32,079 nucleotides of DNA. Origin: Myxococcales bacterium (GTDB lineage: Bacteria > Myxococcota_A > Polyangia > Palsa-1104). Each line of letters starts with the position of its first letter. Position 1 is the first letter of the stretch. The stretch is from assembly GCA_028287105.1 (NCBI GenBank), contig JAQBQH010000095.1, forward strand, positions 1 to 32,079. Reading direction: 5' to 3'. The translations under genes were made by a program, and so were the position numbers. Under the pieces are notes generated by a model, which ran no database searches, was not told the DNA's origin, and saw only the letters and a list, made by a program, of their open reading frames with translations. Shown here piece by piece: positions 7,429 through 16,325 of the stretch.

Positions 7429-9229
7429 TCACGCTGTCACCGACGGGCAGATCGGCCCAGAACGTGGTCTCGCCGTGGTCGCTGCGCAGCCCCTTGGGCA
7501 GCTCGCCGTTGACCCGCACCGGAGCATCGGGCCGCGCGACCACGAACGTCGCGCCTGGGATCGCCGTCGCCGTCTGCGCCAGGATGCGGTGATCGGCAGC
7601 GACGGTGAGCTTGACCTCGTTCATGGCGCGCAGCCGATCGCCGAGCGCCGCCAGCGTCGGTATCCACATGCTGCCGCGCTCCTGACGCGCTTCGAGCGAC
7701 GCCAGGAGTCGCTCGAATCCCGGCGCCAGCATCACCGCCCCCGAGCCGCCGGCGTGATTGTGCGGATCGACGGGAACGACCAGATTCTTGAGCCCGAAGC
7801 GCGTGCGCGACGGGTGATAGGTCTCGAGATAGGTATGCGCGATGTGAATCCCGCGTTCGCGCTCCAGCCGATCGAGCGCCGGCGTGCCGTACATGCCGTA
7901 GAAGCTCGTCGCCGCCAGGAAGGCCCACTGCGAGCGGAACATCCACAGCCCGGCCGGTCCGCCCGCGTCGAGTCTCCCGATCGGCCACAACGTCGGCGCA
8001 CGCTGCGCCAGGTGATCGGCGCGCAGCAGATTGAGCGGCCCCGGCTCTAGATCGACCTCGGCCCAGACATATTCGTAGCCGTGCGCGGCGAGGAGATCGG
8101 CGATGGCGAACCGTCCCGTCGAGCGAAAGCCCTGGTCGCCGAACGCTTCGCAGTTGGTCTCCGGTTGATGATCGATCCAGGTGCGCGCCTGCCAGCGCGC
8201 GAAGGTGTCGAGCGCCGCCATCGTCACCGGCCGCTCGTCGCGCTTCGGCGTCGCGGAGTGGGGGACGATCTCCGATCCCGCCGCGTGTAGCTCGTCCGCC
8301 AGCTTGACCACGATCGGATCCTCGAGCTGCGGGCGATCGGTGCCGTGCGCGAACAGCGACTTGGTGATGGTGACGTGATGTCCGAGCAGCCCGCCGGACA
8401 GCGACGCCTGATCGCTGCGTCCGTGTGCCAGCGCCGCCAGCGTTCGCGCCGTCGACTGATCGGCGTGGTCGGTGATGACCACCGCCGCGCGCCGCCCGTC
8501 GGGGAACTTGGCCTTGACCACCACCGGCGCCGCCTCGGGAACGAGCTGGATGCGCGCATGGACGCGCTCGTCGACGGTGCGCAACCGGGCCGGCACCTGC
8601 ACGTGCGCGTTGGGCGCGCGCCACTGATCGCGGCAGTTGGCGTCGTGCACGAACGGCCGCGCCTCCGTCGACTCCAACTCCACGCGCACGTTGACGTGGC
8701 CGCCACCGGCGCGCACCACGACGGCATCGATCCCATCGTCGACGAGGAGGCCGTAGCCGCCGGCGGCGCGTCGCACCGACAGCCACTTCGGATCGAAGCG
8801 CTCGAGCACCGCCATCGCCGGCGCCGCCAGCGGCACGAGGTCGCGCCCGATCAACGTCACCGCGTCGGCAGGCAACGTCAGGTCGATCGCGGCCAGATGC
8901 ACCCACGTCGGCCGCCGCCACGACCCATCTACGACGATCGACACGGTCCCCACGTCGGTCCGCTCGAGGCGCAGCACCAGGTCGAGCGCGCCGTCCGGCG
9001 TCGTCATCGCCGCCGTTCCGTCCGCCTTCCAGCGTATGGGCTGGCTGCGCGGCACTCCGGCTGCAGTGGCGTTCGCCCGATGATCGAACGCGAGCTGCGC
9101 GGCGACCTCCAGCCGATCCGCGCCGCGCACCACGAACGCGCGGCCGCTCGCGACCGCCAGCTCCGGCTCGACCCCCGCCCGCGCCGCCAGCGGCCACAGC
9201 GCCACCAGCAGCGTACACAAACTTCTCAC
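7415..9229 (-). CDS. Large secreted protein, possibly divergent NodB-fold (polysaccharide deacetylase-like)
   Basis: The start is GTG 9229 (604 residues). Residues 1-18 form a signal peptide (MRSLCTLLVALWPLAARA|GV). The N-terminal half (about 20-250) is beta-rich without a known motif. From about 260 the order AAVVITDHADQ, GLLGHHVTITKSLFAHG, AGSEIVPHSATP and LLAAHGYEYVWAEVD resembles the strand order of NodB deacetylases, with DHAD in place of the TFDD motif and PHSATP at the H-(S/T) position. The second metal histidine is not obvious, so catalysis is uncertain. The C-terminal 90 residues look like a beta sandwich (ATFVVARPDAPVRVNGELP). The GTG follows TATGCT by 6 nt. Without a profile search this remains a tentative fold call; it could be an unrelated carbohydrate-active protein. 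Confidence 0.5.
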   Translation of the reverse strand: MRSLCTLLVALWPLAARAGVEPELAVASGRAFVVRGADRLEVAAQLAFDHRANATAAGVPRSQPIRWKADGTAAMTTPDGALDLVLRLERTDVGTVSIVVDGSWRRPTWVHLAAIDLTLPADAVTLIGRDLVPLAAPAMAVLERFDPKWLSVRRAAGGYGLLVDDGIDAVVVRAGGGHVNVRVELESTEARPFVHDANCRDQWRAPNAHVQVPARLRTVDERVHARIQLVPEAAPVVVKAKFPDGRRAAVVITDHADQSTARTLAALAHGRSDQASLSGGLLGHHVTITKSLFAHGTDRPQLEDPIVVKLADELHAAGSEIVPHSATPKRDERPVTMAALDTFARWQARTWIDHQPETNCEAFGDQGFRSTGRFAIADLLAAHGYEYVWAEVDLEPGPLNLLRADHLAQRAPTLWPIGRLDAGGPAGLWMFRSQWAFLAATSFYGMYGTPALDRLERERGIHIAHTYLETYHPSRTRFGLKNLVVPVDPHNHAGGSGAVMLAPGFERLLASLEARQERGSMWIPTLAALGDRLRAMNEVKLTVAADHRILAQTATAIPGATFVVARPDAPVRVNGELPKGLRSDHGETTFWADLPVGDSVITVE

Positions 9230-9235
9230 GACCTC

Positions 9236-9241
9236 AGCATA
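9236..9241 (-). promoter_or_regulatory. -10-like TATGCT before the secreted-protein gene
   Basis: On the - strand TATGCT (9241-9236) ends 6 nt before GTG 9229. I saw no good -35. The only GAGG is too close to the GTG to act as an ordinary ribosome site for it. Confidence 0.35.
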
Positions 9242-9405
9242 CCGCGCGGCCGTTTGTCGCGCTTGTTTGCGTCTTTCGACGCCGCACTAGTGGAAACGCG
9301 ATTCCGCGCGACCGCGCAGGATGGCTCAAACCGGGCATACACGGCTGTTCAGCCCCTCCGGCACGTCGGTTGCGAATGCTCCGATACGAAGCGGGAGGAA
9401 GTCAG

Positions 9406-10017
9406 ATGCACGTCGATTTGTATGTGGCCACGGTGATGAAGCTCGCAGCGCTGTTGCACCTCACGGCCGGGATCTACGCGGTCCAGGCCCCGGGGGTTCC
9501 CCTGACGGTGGAGAAGGCGGCGCAGTACGCGGCCGCGGCCAGCTATCACGGATCCCGCGCCGGGATCGACCCCTACGTGCTCGTCGGCATCGCCCGCAAC
9601 GAGTCCGATTTCGTCGAGAACACCAAGGGTCCCGACGGCAAGGACTGCGGGCTGACGCAGACGCGCGTCACCATCACCAAGTACACGTGCAAGCAGCTCC
9701 TGCGCTCGTACTGGCTCGCGTTTCAGGAGGCGGCGCGCGAGATGAAGGAGTACAGCGACGCCTGCAAGGGCCACGCGGACTTCGATCGCTGCCGTCTCAA
9801 CCACTACAACTCGGGCGTGCGCTACGCCAAGAGCGGCTTCCATGGTGCCTATTGGCTGCGCGTGCAGTGCTTCGCCGAGGCGGCGCGCCAGGGCGTGAGC
9901 GTCGGCCAGAGCTGCCGCAAGGTGCGCGGCCGCGGCGACATCGCGCGCGCCATCCACCGCGGCACGCCGCACAAGCACGACCTCATGGCCGCCGTCGAGC
10001 CGCGCCCGTCGTCGTAA
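9406..10017 (+). CDS. Lytic-transglycosylase-like secreted protein
   Basis: ATG 9406 is preferred over the in-frame ATG at 9370 because GGGAGGAA (9393-9400) is correctly spaced before it; this gives 203 residues. A signal peptide ends near residue 28 (LTAGIYAVQA|PG). The SLT-like core reads GIDPYVLVGIARNESDFVEN with the candidate catalytic Glu66, then DCGLTQTRV (82-85 GLTQ), the counterpart of the GLMQ motif, and later NHYNSGVRYAKSG, like the family's YNxG motif. Such enzymes cleave the MurNAc-GlcNAc bond in peptidoglycan. It has several cysteines (CGLTQ, YTCKQ, DACKG, DRCRL, VQCFAE, QSCRK), which suggests periplasmic disulfides. It is small for the family and may serve a local role such as secretion-apparatus insertion. 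Confidence 0.7.
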   Translation: MHVDLYVATVMKLAALLHLTAGIYAVQAPGVPLTVEKAAQYAAAASYHGSRAGIDPYVLVGIARNESDFVENTKGPDGKDCGLTQTRVTITKYTCKQLLRSYWLAFQEAAREMKEYSDACKGHADFDRCRLNHYNSGVRYAKSGFHGAYWLRVQCFAEAARQGVSVGQSCRKVRGRGDIARAIHRGTPHKHDLMAAVEPRPSS

Positions 10018-10095
10018 CCGCGGCGCACCTCGCTCGCCGCGGCCGCACCCCCGCAGTTGGGGCAAATGAGCATTCCTGCGCGCACGCGACAATTG

Positions 10096-10101
10096 TATCA
10101 T
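10096..10101 (+). promoter_or_regulatory. -10-like TATCAT before dCMP deaminase
   Basis: TATCAT ends 8 nt before ATG 10110, in an AT-rich pocket of a GC-rich gap. A candidate -35 at 10073-10078 (TTCCTG) is weak. No Shine-Dalgarno is visible. Confidence 0.4.
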
Positions 10102-10109
10102 GCGCGACC

Positions 10110-10607
10110 ATGACGCAGCCCCGAGCCTCCTGGGACGAGTACTTCATGAACATCGCGCGCGTCGTCTCGTCGCGCTCCACCTGCGATCGCAAGTTCGTCG
10201 GCGCGGTGATCGTGCGCGACAAGACGATCTTGTCGACCGGCTACAACGGATCGATCCGGGGCATGCCTCACTGCAACGAGGTCGGCCACATGATGGAGGA
10301 CAACCACTGCGTGGCGACGATCCACGCCGAGTCGAACGCCATCCTGCAGGCGGCCAAGAACGGCGTCAGCATCGACGGCGCGTCGATCTACGTCACCGCC
10401 TCGCCGTGTTGGAACTGCTTCAAGCAGGTCACCAACTCCGGCATCCGCCGCATCATCTACGGCGAGTTCTATCGCGACAACCGCATCTTCGAGGTCGCGG
10501 GAAAGCTTGGCGTCGAGCTGCATCACATGCCCTTCGCCGACACGTCGGCAACCCCAGCCGCGGCCGCCGGGTCAACATCCGGTCCGACCACAGTTCCTCC
10601 GAAATGA
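10110..10607 (+). CDS. Deoxycytidylate (dCMP) deaminase
   Basis: It deaminates dCMP to dUMP, feeding thymidylate synthesis. The 165-residue product has the zinc site expected for the family: H72-A73-E74 (ATIHAESNAILQ), with E74 as proton shuttle, and PC100xxC103 (TASPCWNCFKQV). The substrate loop GYNGSIRGMPHCNEVG is typical of dCMP deaminases rather than cytidine deaminases. The ATG at 10110 gives the usual N-terminus (ASWDEYFMNIARVVSSRSTC). The last 20 residues are a low-complexity Ala/Ser/Thr/Pro tail. A deoxynucleoside kinase lies about 10 kb downstream, so both salvage functions are nearby but not in one operon. Confidence 0.9.
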   Translation: MTQPRASWDEYFMNIARVVSSRSTCDRKFVGAVIVRDKTILSTGYNGSIRGMPHCNEVGHMMEDNHCVATIHAESNAILQAAKNGVSIDGASIYVTASPCWNCFKQVTNSGIRRIIYGEFYRDNRIFEVAGKLGVELHHMPFADTSATPAAAAGSTSGPTTVPPK

Positions 10608-10620
10608 ATGTAAATATCTC

Positions 10621-10650
10621 TTGACGGGTTGCTTGCCGCCTCGCTACTGT
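10621..10650 (+). promoter_or_regulatory. Predicted promoter upstream of the M15 peptidase gene
   Basis: TTGACG (10621-10626) and TACTGT (10645-10650) are separated by 18 bp within an AT-rich intergenic stretch. The mRNA would have a leader of about 100 nt to ATG 10757 or about 145 nt to TTG 10802. Confidence 0.5.
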
Positions 10651-10756
10651 CGAAAAAGTACTTTGTGAACTTAGTCTAACCCTAGGGGACCATTCGAGAC
10701 TTAGGCATACCGGTGGTTACCTCGCCCACACGATCTTGGCCGATCCGACGGGCGGC

Positions 10757-11503
10757 ATGAGCATGGCAAGGAACGTTGACCGTAGCTGGAGGAAGAGGCC
10801 ATTGCGCAAGGCAGCCTGGTTCATCGCTCTCGCGTTCGCTAGCACTGTGTCGTTCGGCTCCGCACGCGCCGAAGAGCCGGAGCATGCAGATGCTGCACGG
10901 CCCGCGACGACCGTCGCCGCGAAGGGCAAAAAGAAGAAGAAGCGGACGAAACACGCCGCCTTCTCGGGCCGCCTGGCAGCCCCCGACGAGCTCCGCGACG
11001 CCCCGCTCGAGAAGCCCTCGGGCAAGATCGAGCTCTACGCGGTCAACTTCGGCGAGACCCTGGCGGTCAACCTCTACAAGGACGACGGCTCGTACGACAG
11101 CGACGCCGTCGACCAGCTGAACCACTTCTGGCGCTGCAAGCGCACAGGTACGGAGAAGGCGATCGACCCGCGCCTCTTCGAGATGCTCTCGCGCATCTAT
11201 GACCACTTCGGTAAGCGCATCGAGCTGGTCTCCGGCTTCCGCAATCAGAAGCGGACCTCGTCGTTCCACTTCCACGGCTCGGCCTCCGACATCCGCATCC
11301 CGGGCGTGTCGGACAAGGTGCTCCACAAGTTCGTCGAGGGGCTCGACTTCGGTGGCATGGGCATCGGCATCTACCCGCGCGCCGGCTTCGTTCACGTCGA
11401 CATTCGCCCCGAGCCGTCGTACCGCTGGACCGATTACTCGCCGCCCGGCTCGAGTGACATGGGTCGCCCGCACAAGAAAAAGAAGAGCGTCCCCAACACG
11501 TAG
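10757..11503 (+). CDS. Secreted M15/DUF882-type (YcbK-like) peptidase
   Basis: With ATG 10757 the product is 248 residues. An in-frame TTG at 10802 is better placed after GGAGG (10788-10792) and would give the compact signal peptide RKAAWFIALAFASTVSFGSA, so the true start may be there. After the signal sequence comes a Lys-rich linker (GKKKKKRTKH), then the metallopeptidase core: VSGFRNQKRTSSF, HFHGSASDIRI (H171/H173 and D178, the HxxGxAxD-type zinc site) and GFVHVDIRP with the third metal histidine. Relatives trim peptidoglycan peptides or cross-links in the periplasm. A second Lys-rich patch ends the protein (PHKKKKSVPNT). The family is clear; the specific bond cleaved is not. Confidence 0.82.
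   Translation: MSMARNVDRSWRKRPLRKAAWFIALAFASTVSFGSARAEEPEHADAARPATTVAAKGKKKKKRTKHAAFSGRLAAPDELRDAPLEKPSGKIELYAVNFGETLAVNLYKDDGSYDSDAVDQLNHFWRCKRTGTEKAIDPRLFEMLSRIYDHFGKRIELVSGFRNQKRTSSFHFHGSASDIRIPGVSDKVLHKFVEGLDFGGMGIGIYPRAGFVHVDIRPEPSYRWTDYSPPGSSDMGRPHKKKKSVPNT
10788..10792 (+). promoter_or_regulatory. Shine-Dalgarno GGAGG favouring a TTG start at 10802
   Basis: GGAGG ends 9 nt before TTG 10802, which is in frame with the M15 peptidase gene. The upstream ATG codons (10757, 10763) have no comparable site. This is the main reason to doubt the longer N-terminus. Confidence 0.45.
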
Positions 11504-11517
11504 CTCCGCCCCTCGAT

Positions 11518-11546
11518 TTGACCCTGCGCGCCACGACGGTTATCTT
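11518..11546 (+). promoter_or_regulatory. Predicted promoter for the topoisomerase operon
   Basis: TTGACC (11518-11523), 17 bp, TATCTT (11541-11546). The -10 ends 11 nt before ATG 11558, so the leader would be about 5 nt, too short to hold a Shine-Dalgarno. Confidence 0.6.
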
Positions 11547-11557
11547 GCGCGCGCGAC

Positions 11558-13864
11558 ATGCAAGACATCCAAACGATTCCGCTCTCGGAGGAGACGCAGC
11601 GCCGCTACCTCAATTACGCGCTCTCCGTCATCACCTCTCGCGCGCTTCCCGACGTTCGTGACGGCCTCAAACCGGTCCAGCGCCGCATCATCTACACGAT
11701 GTTCTCCGACCTCCGGCTGACACCCGACGGTCGGTATCGCAAGTGCGCCAAGGTCGTCGGCGACGTGATGGGCAACTACCATCCGCACGGCGACACCGCC
11801 ATCTACGACGCGCTCGTGCGCATGGCGCAGGACTTCTCGTTGCGCTATCCGCTCGTCGACGGGCAGGGCAACTTCGGCTCGCTCGACGGCGACGCCGCCG
11901 CCTCGATGCGTTACACCGAGGCCAAGCTGCACAAGATCGCCAGCGAGCTGATCTCCGAGATCCGCTCCAAGACGGTCGAGTGGCGCCCCAACTACGACGG
12001 CACCCGCTCCGAACCGGTGGTGCTCCCGTCGCGGCTGCCGAACCTCCTCATCAACGGCACGCAGGGCATCGCCGTCGGCATGGCCACCTCGATCCCGCCG
12101 CACAACCTCGGCGAGGTCATCGAGGCGTGCGTCGCGCTCATCGTCGATCCGGCCCTCGAGTCCAAGGACCTCCTCAAGTTCATCAAGGGCCCGGACTTCC
12201 CGACCGGCGGCCAGGTGCTGGCGTCGAAGCGCGACCTCAAGGAGATCTACGAGGCGGGCTCCGGCTCCATCAAGCTGCGCGGCGAGTGGGAGCTCGAGGA
12301 CCAGAAGGGTCGCAAGCAGTCGCAGACCCTCATCATCACCTCGATTCCGTACGGCCCGACCAAGCAGTCGATCGTCGAAAAGATCGGCGAGATCATCCGC
12401 GAGCGCAAGCTGCCGCAGATGGTCGACGTCCTCGATCAGTCGACGACCGACGTGCGCATCGAGGTCGAGATCAAGAAGGACGCCGATCCCGCGTTGATCA
12501 TGGCGTACCTGTACAAGAACACGGCGCTGCAGAACAACGTGCAGGTCAACCTGACCTGCCTCGTACCGACGGACAACCCCGAGGTCGGGCGCCCGGAGCG
12601 GCTCAACCTGCGCGGCTGCCTGCGCCACTTCCTCGACTTCCGCTTCGAAGTGGTCACGCGCCGCTTCCGCTTCGATCTCGACGAGCTCAATCGGCGCATC
12701 CACATCCTCGAGGGCTACGCCAAGGTCTACGACGCGCTCGACGAGGTCATCCGCATCATCAGGAAGTCCGAGGGCAAGCAGGACGCGGCGCAGAAGCTGA
12801 TGAAGCGCTTCGAGCTCGACGAGGATCAGGTCGACGCCATCCTCGAGCTCAAGCTCTATCGATTGGCGCGCCTCGAGATCCTCATGATCCAGGAGGAGCT
12901 TGGCGAGAAGCGGAAGGAGGCCAAGCGCCTCGAGGGGATGCTCAAGTCGGACGCGCGGCGCTGGACCGTCGTCAAAGAGGAGCTGGAGGAGATCGCCAAG
13001 GCCTACGGCGACAAGCGCCGGACCAAGATCAGCGTCTCCTCCGACGAGCCGGAGTTCGATCCCAACGCCTATATCGTCGACGAGGACGCCAACGTCATCG
13101 TGACGCGCGACGGCTGGGTCAAGCGCGTGCGCGAGCTCAAGGACGCCTCCTCGACGCGTACCCGCGAGGGCGACGTCGTGGTCGACGTGCTGGCCGGCAA
13201 TACCAGGAGCCCGATCGCCTTCTTCACCAACTTCGGCTCGGCCTATGTCGCCAAGATCGTCGACATTCCGGCGTCGACCGGCTACGGCGATCCGGTGCAA
13301 AAGCTGTTCAAGTTCAAGGACGGCGAGCGCATCGTCGCGACGCTGTCGATGGATCCGCGCGTCAAGCCCCAGGAAGAGAACCTGGTGGCGGTGACCAAGG
13401 GCGGCTATGGTCTACGCTTCGCCATGGCTCCGCATACCGAGATCTCGACCCGCGCCGGCCGTCGCTTCGCGCGTGTCGCCGAGGGCGACGAGATCGTCGG
13501 CGTGCGCGCGGCTCCCGACGACGGCATCCTCGTCGTCGCCACCGCCGATTCGCACGCGCTCGTCTGCGACCTCTCGGAGATCAACGTGCTGGCCAATCCG
13601 GGGCGCGGCGTCACCGTCATCAAGACGCCCGACGACGTCCCCGTGGTCGGTTTCACCGTCGACGAGCCGCTCGTCCTCGAGAGCGACAAGGGCAAGACCG
13701 AAGAGATTCGGCCGCTCAAGAAGGGCCGCGTGCCGCGCGGCGCCAAGGGCAGCCAGGTCTTCCCGCGCAAGGAGAAGGTGGCGCGCGTCGTGACGCCGCC
13801 GGTGTCGGTGCCGCAGCTCGCGGCCGCCGACAAGCCCGAGGGTAAGGCCGAGGGTAAAGATTGA
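11558..13864 (+). CDS. parC: Type IIA DNA topoisomerase subunit A (topoisomerase IV ParC-like)
   Basis: This subunit breaks and rejoins DNA and with the B subunit decatenates or relaxes chromosomes. The 768-residue protein shows the 5Y-CAP core: [19 protein letters not shown] (27-45), [28 protein letters not shown] and the active-site tyrosine Y119 in SMRYTEAKL. Positions matching E. coli GyrA S83 and D87 are T80 and D84. The tower and coiled-coil part follows to about 500, then a beta-pinwheel-like C-terminal domain ([27 protein letters not shown]). I find no QRRGGKG-type GyrA box, which argues for topoisomerase IV rather than gyrase. The end is Lys/Glu-rich. The TGA overlaps the ATG of the B subunit by one base. 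The A-before-B order is uncommon. Confidence 0.8.
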   Translation: MQDIQTIPLSEETQRRYLNYALSVITSRALPDVRDGLKPVQRRIIYTMFSDLRLTPDGRYRKCAKVVGDVMGNYHPHGDTAIYDALVRMAQDFSLRYPLVDGQGNFGSLDGDAAASMRYTEAKLHKIASELISEIRSKTVEWRPNYDGTRSEPVVLPSRLPNLLINGTQGIAVGMATSIPPHNLGEVIEACVALIVDPALESKDLLKFIKGPDFPTGGQVLASKRDLKEIYEAGSGSIKLRGEWELEDQKGRKQSQTLIITSIPYGPTKQSIVEKIGEIIRERKLPQMVDVLDQSTTDVRIEVEIKKDADPALIMAYLYKNTALQNNVQVNLTCLVPTDNPEVGRPERLNLRGCLRHFLDFRFEVVTRRFRFDLDELNRRIHILEGYAKVYDALDEVIRIIRKSEGKQDAAQKLMKRFELDEDQVDAILELKLYRLARLEILMIQEELGEKRKEAKRLEGMLKSDARRWTVVKEELEEIAKAYGDKRRTKISVSSDEPEFDPNAYIVDEDANVIVTRDGWVKRVRELKDASSTRTREGDVVVDVLAGNTRSPIAFFTNFGSAYVAKIVDIPASTGYGDPVQKLFKFKDGERIVATLSMDPRVKPQEENLVAVTKGGYGLRFAMAPHTEISTRAGRRFARVAEGDEIVGVRAAPDDGILVVATADSHALVCDLSEINVLANPGRGVTVIKTPDDVPVVGFTVDEPLVLESDKGKTEEIRPLKKGRVPRGAKGSQVFPRKEKVARVVTPPVSVPQLAAADKPEGKAEGKD

Positions 13865-15771
13865 TGGCTGAGCGCAAGTACACTGGTCAAGACATCACCG
13901 TCCTCGAAGGCCTCGAGCCGGTTCGCAAACGTCCCGGCATGTACATCGGCGGCGTCGATTCGCGCGGCTATCACCACCTCCTGTGGGAGATCGTCGACAA
14001 CTCGATCGACGAGGTGATCAACGGCTTCGCCAAGACGATCTGGGTCACGCTCGACAAGGACGGACGCAGCGCCACCGTCGAGGATGACGGCCGCGGCATC
14101 CCCGTCGACTACGTCCCGAAGTACAAGAAGAACGCGCTCGAGCTGATCCTCTGCACGCTGCACGCGGGCGGCAAATTCGAGCAGGGCAACTACATCCACT
14201 CGGGCGGCCTCCACGGCGTCGGCAGCTCGGTCGTCAACGCGCTTTCCGAAGAGCTCGTCGCCACCGTCTGGCGCGAGGGGGTCGAGCATGTGCAGACCTT
14301 CGGCCGCGGCAAGGCGACCTCCAAGCTCAAGGACTCGAAGAAGCGCCACGCCACCGGCACGCGCATCTACTTCAGCCCCGATCAGGACATCTTCGGCGCC
14401 AAGCTGAAGTTCGATTCGGCGGAGGTGCGCGATCGCCTCGAGGCCAAGACCTACCTGCATCGCGGGCTGCACATCAACTTCCACGACCTCGCCACCGGCG
14501 AGCAGATCGAGTACGCGCACGACGGCGGCATCGCCGACTACCTGGTGCGCATCGCCGTCGATCGCGGCAAGCCGCCGATCCATCCCAATCCGTTCTCGTT
14601 CACCAAGGACGATCCGCGCGTCGAGATCGCGCTCCAGTGGACCGAGTCGACCGAGGAGCACGTGCGCTCCTACGTCAACGGCATCCCGACGCCGGCCGGC
14701 GGAACCCACGAGATGGGCCTCAAGTCGGGCGTCGTCAAAGCGGTCCGCAACTTCGTCGAGACCCACGGCCTTGCGCCCAAGGGAGTGAGCGTCACCGCCG
14801 AGGACATTCGCGAGGGCTTGCTCGCCGTCCTCTCGGTCTACATCCTCCATCCGCAATTTCAGGGGCAGACCAAGGACAAGCTCAACAACCCCGAGGTGCA
14901 GGGCGAGGTCGACGGCGTCATTCGCACCGGGCTCGAGCACTGGCTCACCGAGAACAAGTCGACCGCCGAGGGCATCATCGCGCGCATCGTGCTGGCGGCG
15001 CGCGCACGCGAGGCCTCACGCGCGGCGTCGCAGGCGATCACGCGCAAGACGGCGGTCAGCCATCGGCTGAACCTGCCCGGCAAGCTGGCCGACTGCTCGT
15101 CGACGCTGCCGGAGGAGTCGGAGCTGTTCATCGTCGAGGGCGATTCGGCAGGCGGGTCGGCCAAGCAGGGGCGCGATCGCCGCACGCAGGCGATCTTGCC
15201 GTTGCGCGGCAAGGTGCTCAACGTCGAGCAGGCGTCGGCGGAGAAGATCCTGAACAACGCCGAGCTCAAGAACATCGTCACGGCGCTCGGCTGCGGGATT
15301 GGCGAGGACTACGACGAGAACAAGCTGCGCTACGGCAAGATCTTCATCCTCACCGATGCCGACAGCGACGGGCATCACATCTCGACGCTGCTCTTGACCT
15401 TCTTCTACCGCCATCTGCGCAAGCTCATCGACAACGGCCACGTCTATCTGGCGCTGCCGCCGCTCTACAAAATCGAGATCGGTAAGGAGCGGTACTGGGC
15501 GCTCGACGAAGAGGCCAAGGAAAAGATCCTGCGCAAGGCGCCCAAGAACGCCAAGCCCGAGATCAGCCGCTTCAAGGGCCTCGGCGAGATGCCGGCCGAG
15601 GACCTCAAGGCGACGACGCTCGACCCCAAGCGTCGCTCGGCGCTGCGTGTCGTCGTCGAGAACCCGCTCGAGACCGACCGCATCATGAACGAGCTGATGG
15701 GCAAGGACGCCTCGGCCCGCTTCCGCTTCATCATGGACCGCGCCGCGGACGCCCGCGACATCGATGTCTGA
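13864..15771 (+). CDS. parE: Type IIA DNA topoisomerase subunit B (ParE-like ATPase)
   Basis: ATG 13864 gives 635 residues; the TTG one codon earlier is not needed. The GHKL ATPase motifs are complete: [19 protein letters not shown], and the ATP lid [14 protein letters not shown], with the [10 protein letters not shown] lysine loop of the transducer. The TOPRIM domain has [30 protein letters not shown] and [19 protein letters not shown], the metal-binding DxDxD. The length is that of ParE or short GyrB, with no long insert. The [20 protein letters not shown] signature near the end is intact. It is translationally coupled to the A subunit and should form an A2B2 enzyme with it. Whether a separate gyrase exists elsewhere in the genome cannot be seen here. 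Confidence 0.85.
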   Translation: MAERKYTGQDITVLEGLEPVRKRPGMYIGGVDSRGYHHLLWEIVDNSIDEVINGFAKTIWVTLDKDGRSATVEDDGRGIPVDYVPKYKKNALELILCTLHAGGKFEQGNYIHSGGLHGVGSSVVNALSEELVATVWREGVEHVQTFGRGKATSKLKDSKKRHATGTRIYFSPDQDIFGAKLKFDSAEVRDRLEAKTYLHRGLHINFHDLATGEQIEYAHDGGIADYLVRIAVDRGKPPIHPNPFSFTKDDPRVEIALQWTESTEEHVRSYVNGIPTPAGGTHEMGLKSGVVKAVRNFVETHGLAPKGVSVTAEDIREGLLAVLSVYILHPQFQGQTKDKLNNPEVQGEVDGVIRTGLEHWLTENKSTAEGIIARIVLAARAREASRAASQAITRKTAVSHRLNLPGKLADCSSTLPEESELFIVEGDSAGGSAKQGRDRRTQAILPLRGKVLNVEQASAEKILNNAELKNIVTALGCGIGEDYDENKLRYGKIFILTDADSDGHHISTLLLTFFYRHLRKLIDNGHVYLALPPLYKIEIGKERYWALDEEAKEKILRKAPKNAKPEISRFKGLGEMPAEDLKATTLDPKRRSALRVVVENPLETDRIMNELMGKDASARFRFIMDRAADARDIDV

Positions 15772-15780
15772 CCGCGAGCG

Positions 15781-15809
15781 TTGACGCCTCCCGCCCCTTT
15801 GCTTATTGT
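15781..15809 (+). promoter_or_regulatory. Predicted promoter for the half-PduL gene, leaderless type
   Basis: TTGACG (15781-15786), a 17-bp spacer and TATTGT (15804-15809) are close to consensus. The -10 ends 6 nt before GTG 15816, so the predicted first transcribed base is the start codon itself. Confidence 0.6.
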
Positions 15810-15815
15810 CTAGGG

Positions 15816-16133
15816 GTGATTCGCAAGCCCCACTCGCCGCGCTTCGTCCGTCTCTCCCCGGAGGACGCGACCTCGCTCTTCGGCGCCGTCGAGCTGGAGC
15901 CGCGTTTCCCCATTTCCAACGGCCGGTTCGTCGCGCGCCAGCGCGTGGCCATCGTCGGACAGCGCGGTCGCATCGACGGCGTTCCGGTGGTGGGGCCGCC
16001 CGGGCAGTCGACGACGATTTCGTGGAACGTGGGCGACGCCGAGAAGCTCGGTCTCGACGAGCGCGGCGTCATCCTCGTCGGTCCGCAGGGCGAGCTCAAG
16101 TTCGTCGATTCCAGCGTTCGCCAAGCCGGCTGA
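15816..16133 (+). CDS. Single-domain PduL-like (PTAC) protein lacking metal histidines
   Basis: The 105-residue product follows the first barrel of PduL phosphotransacylases: [13 protein letters not shown] (for HVHLSxEDLxxLFG), [60 protein letters not shown]. It stops where PduL normally begins its second half (IxARHIH). The first zinc motif, RHVH in PduL, is here RFVR, so none of the usual histidine ligands of that site remain. PduL makes acyl phosphate from acyl-CoA; this shortened form is unlikely to do so and may instead bind a ligand or partner. It is a separate gene with its own promoter, not a visible fragment of a longer one. The resemblance is by eye and needs a profile search. Confidence 0.55.
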   Translation: MIRKPHSPRFVRLSPEDATSLFGAVELEPRFPISNGRFVARQRVAIVGQRGRIDGVPVVGPPGQSTTISWNVGDAEKLGLDERGVILVGPQGELKFVDSSVRQAG

Positions 16134-16325
16134 ACCGCCTTCTTCGCATCACGGCGCTCGAAGAGGAGCTCGCCCGGCGGCGCTGAGCTGGCGGGAGTGA
16201 CTGCTGTTGTCGTCGCCGTCCGGCTGCCGGACACGAAACCGATGCGGGTTTTTCGCATCGGCGCGAATTCGCACCTGTCGACCGCTGCGACGAGGCGGGC
16301 ACGCTTGCTGCTCTTGCGGTTGCCC
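16134..16325. other. Intergenic region after the half-PduL gene
   Basis: This 192-bp gap holds a hairpin (listed separately) and a short out-of-frame open stretch ending at a TGA at 16184-16186. No promoter for the following gene is evident. Confidence 0.4.
16239..16261. terminator. Perfect 8-bp hairpin with T-rich loop, possible terminator
   Basis: CCGATGCG (16239-16246) and CGCATCGG (16254-16261) enclose a loop GGTTTTT. The T-run is in the loop rather than after the stem, so it is not a textbook intrinsic terminator, although it could stop or stabilise the upstream transcript. Confidence 0.4.

Noticed and set aside
11540-13300. A 586-codon antisense frame over parC, and a similar 645-codon one at 17340-19277
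   Set aside because: Both are full-length shadows of well-identified genes, a known effect of high GC where stop codons are rare in some frames.
16134-16186. A possible C-terminal extension of the half-PduL protein in another frame ([19 protein letters not shown])
   Set aside because: It looks helical and could be coding, but it has no start codon of its own and would need a frameshift; I have no evidence for one.
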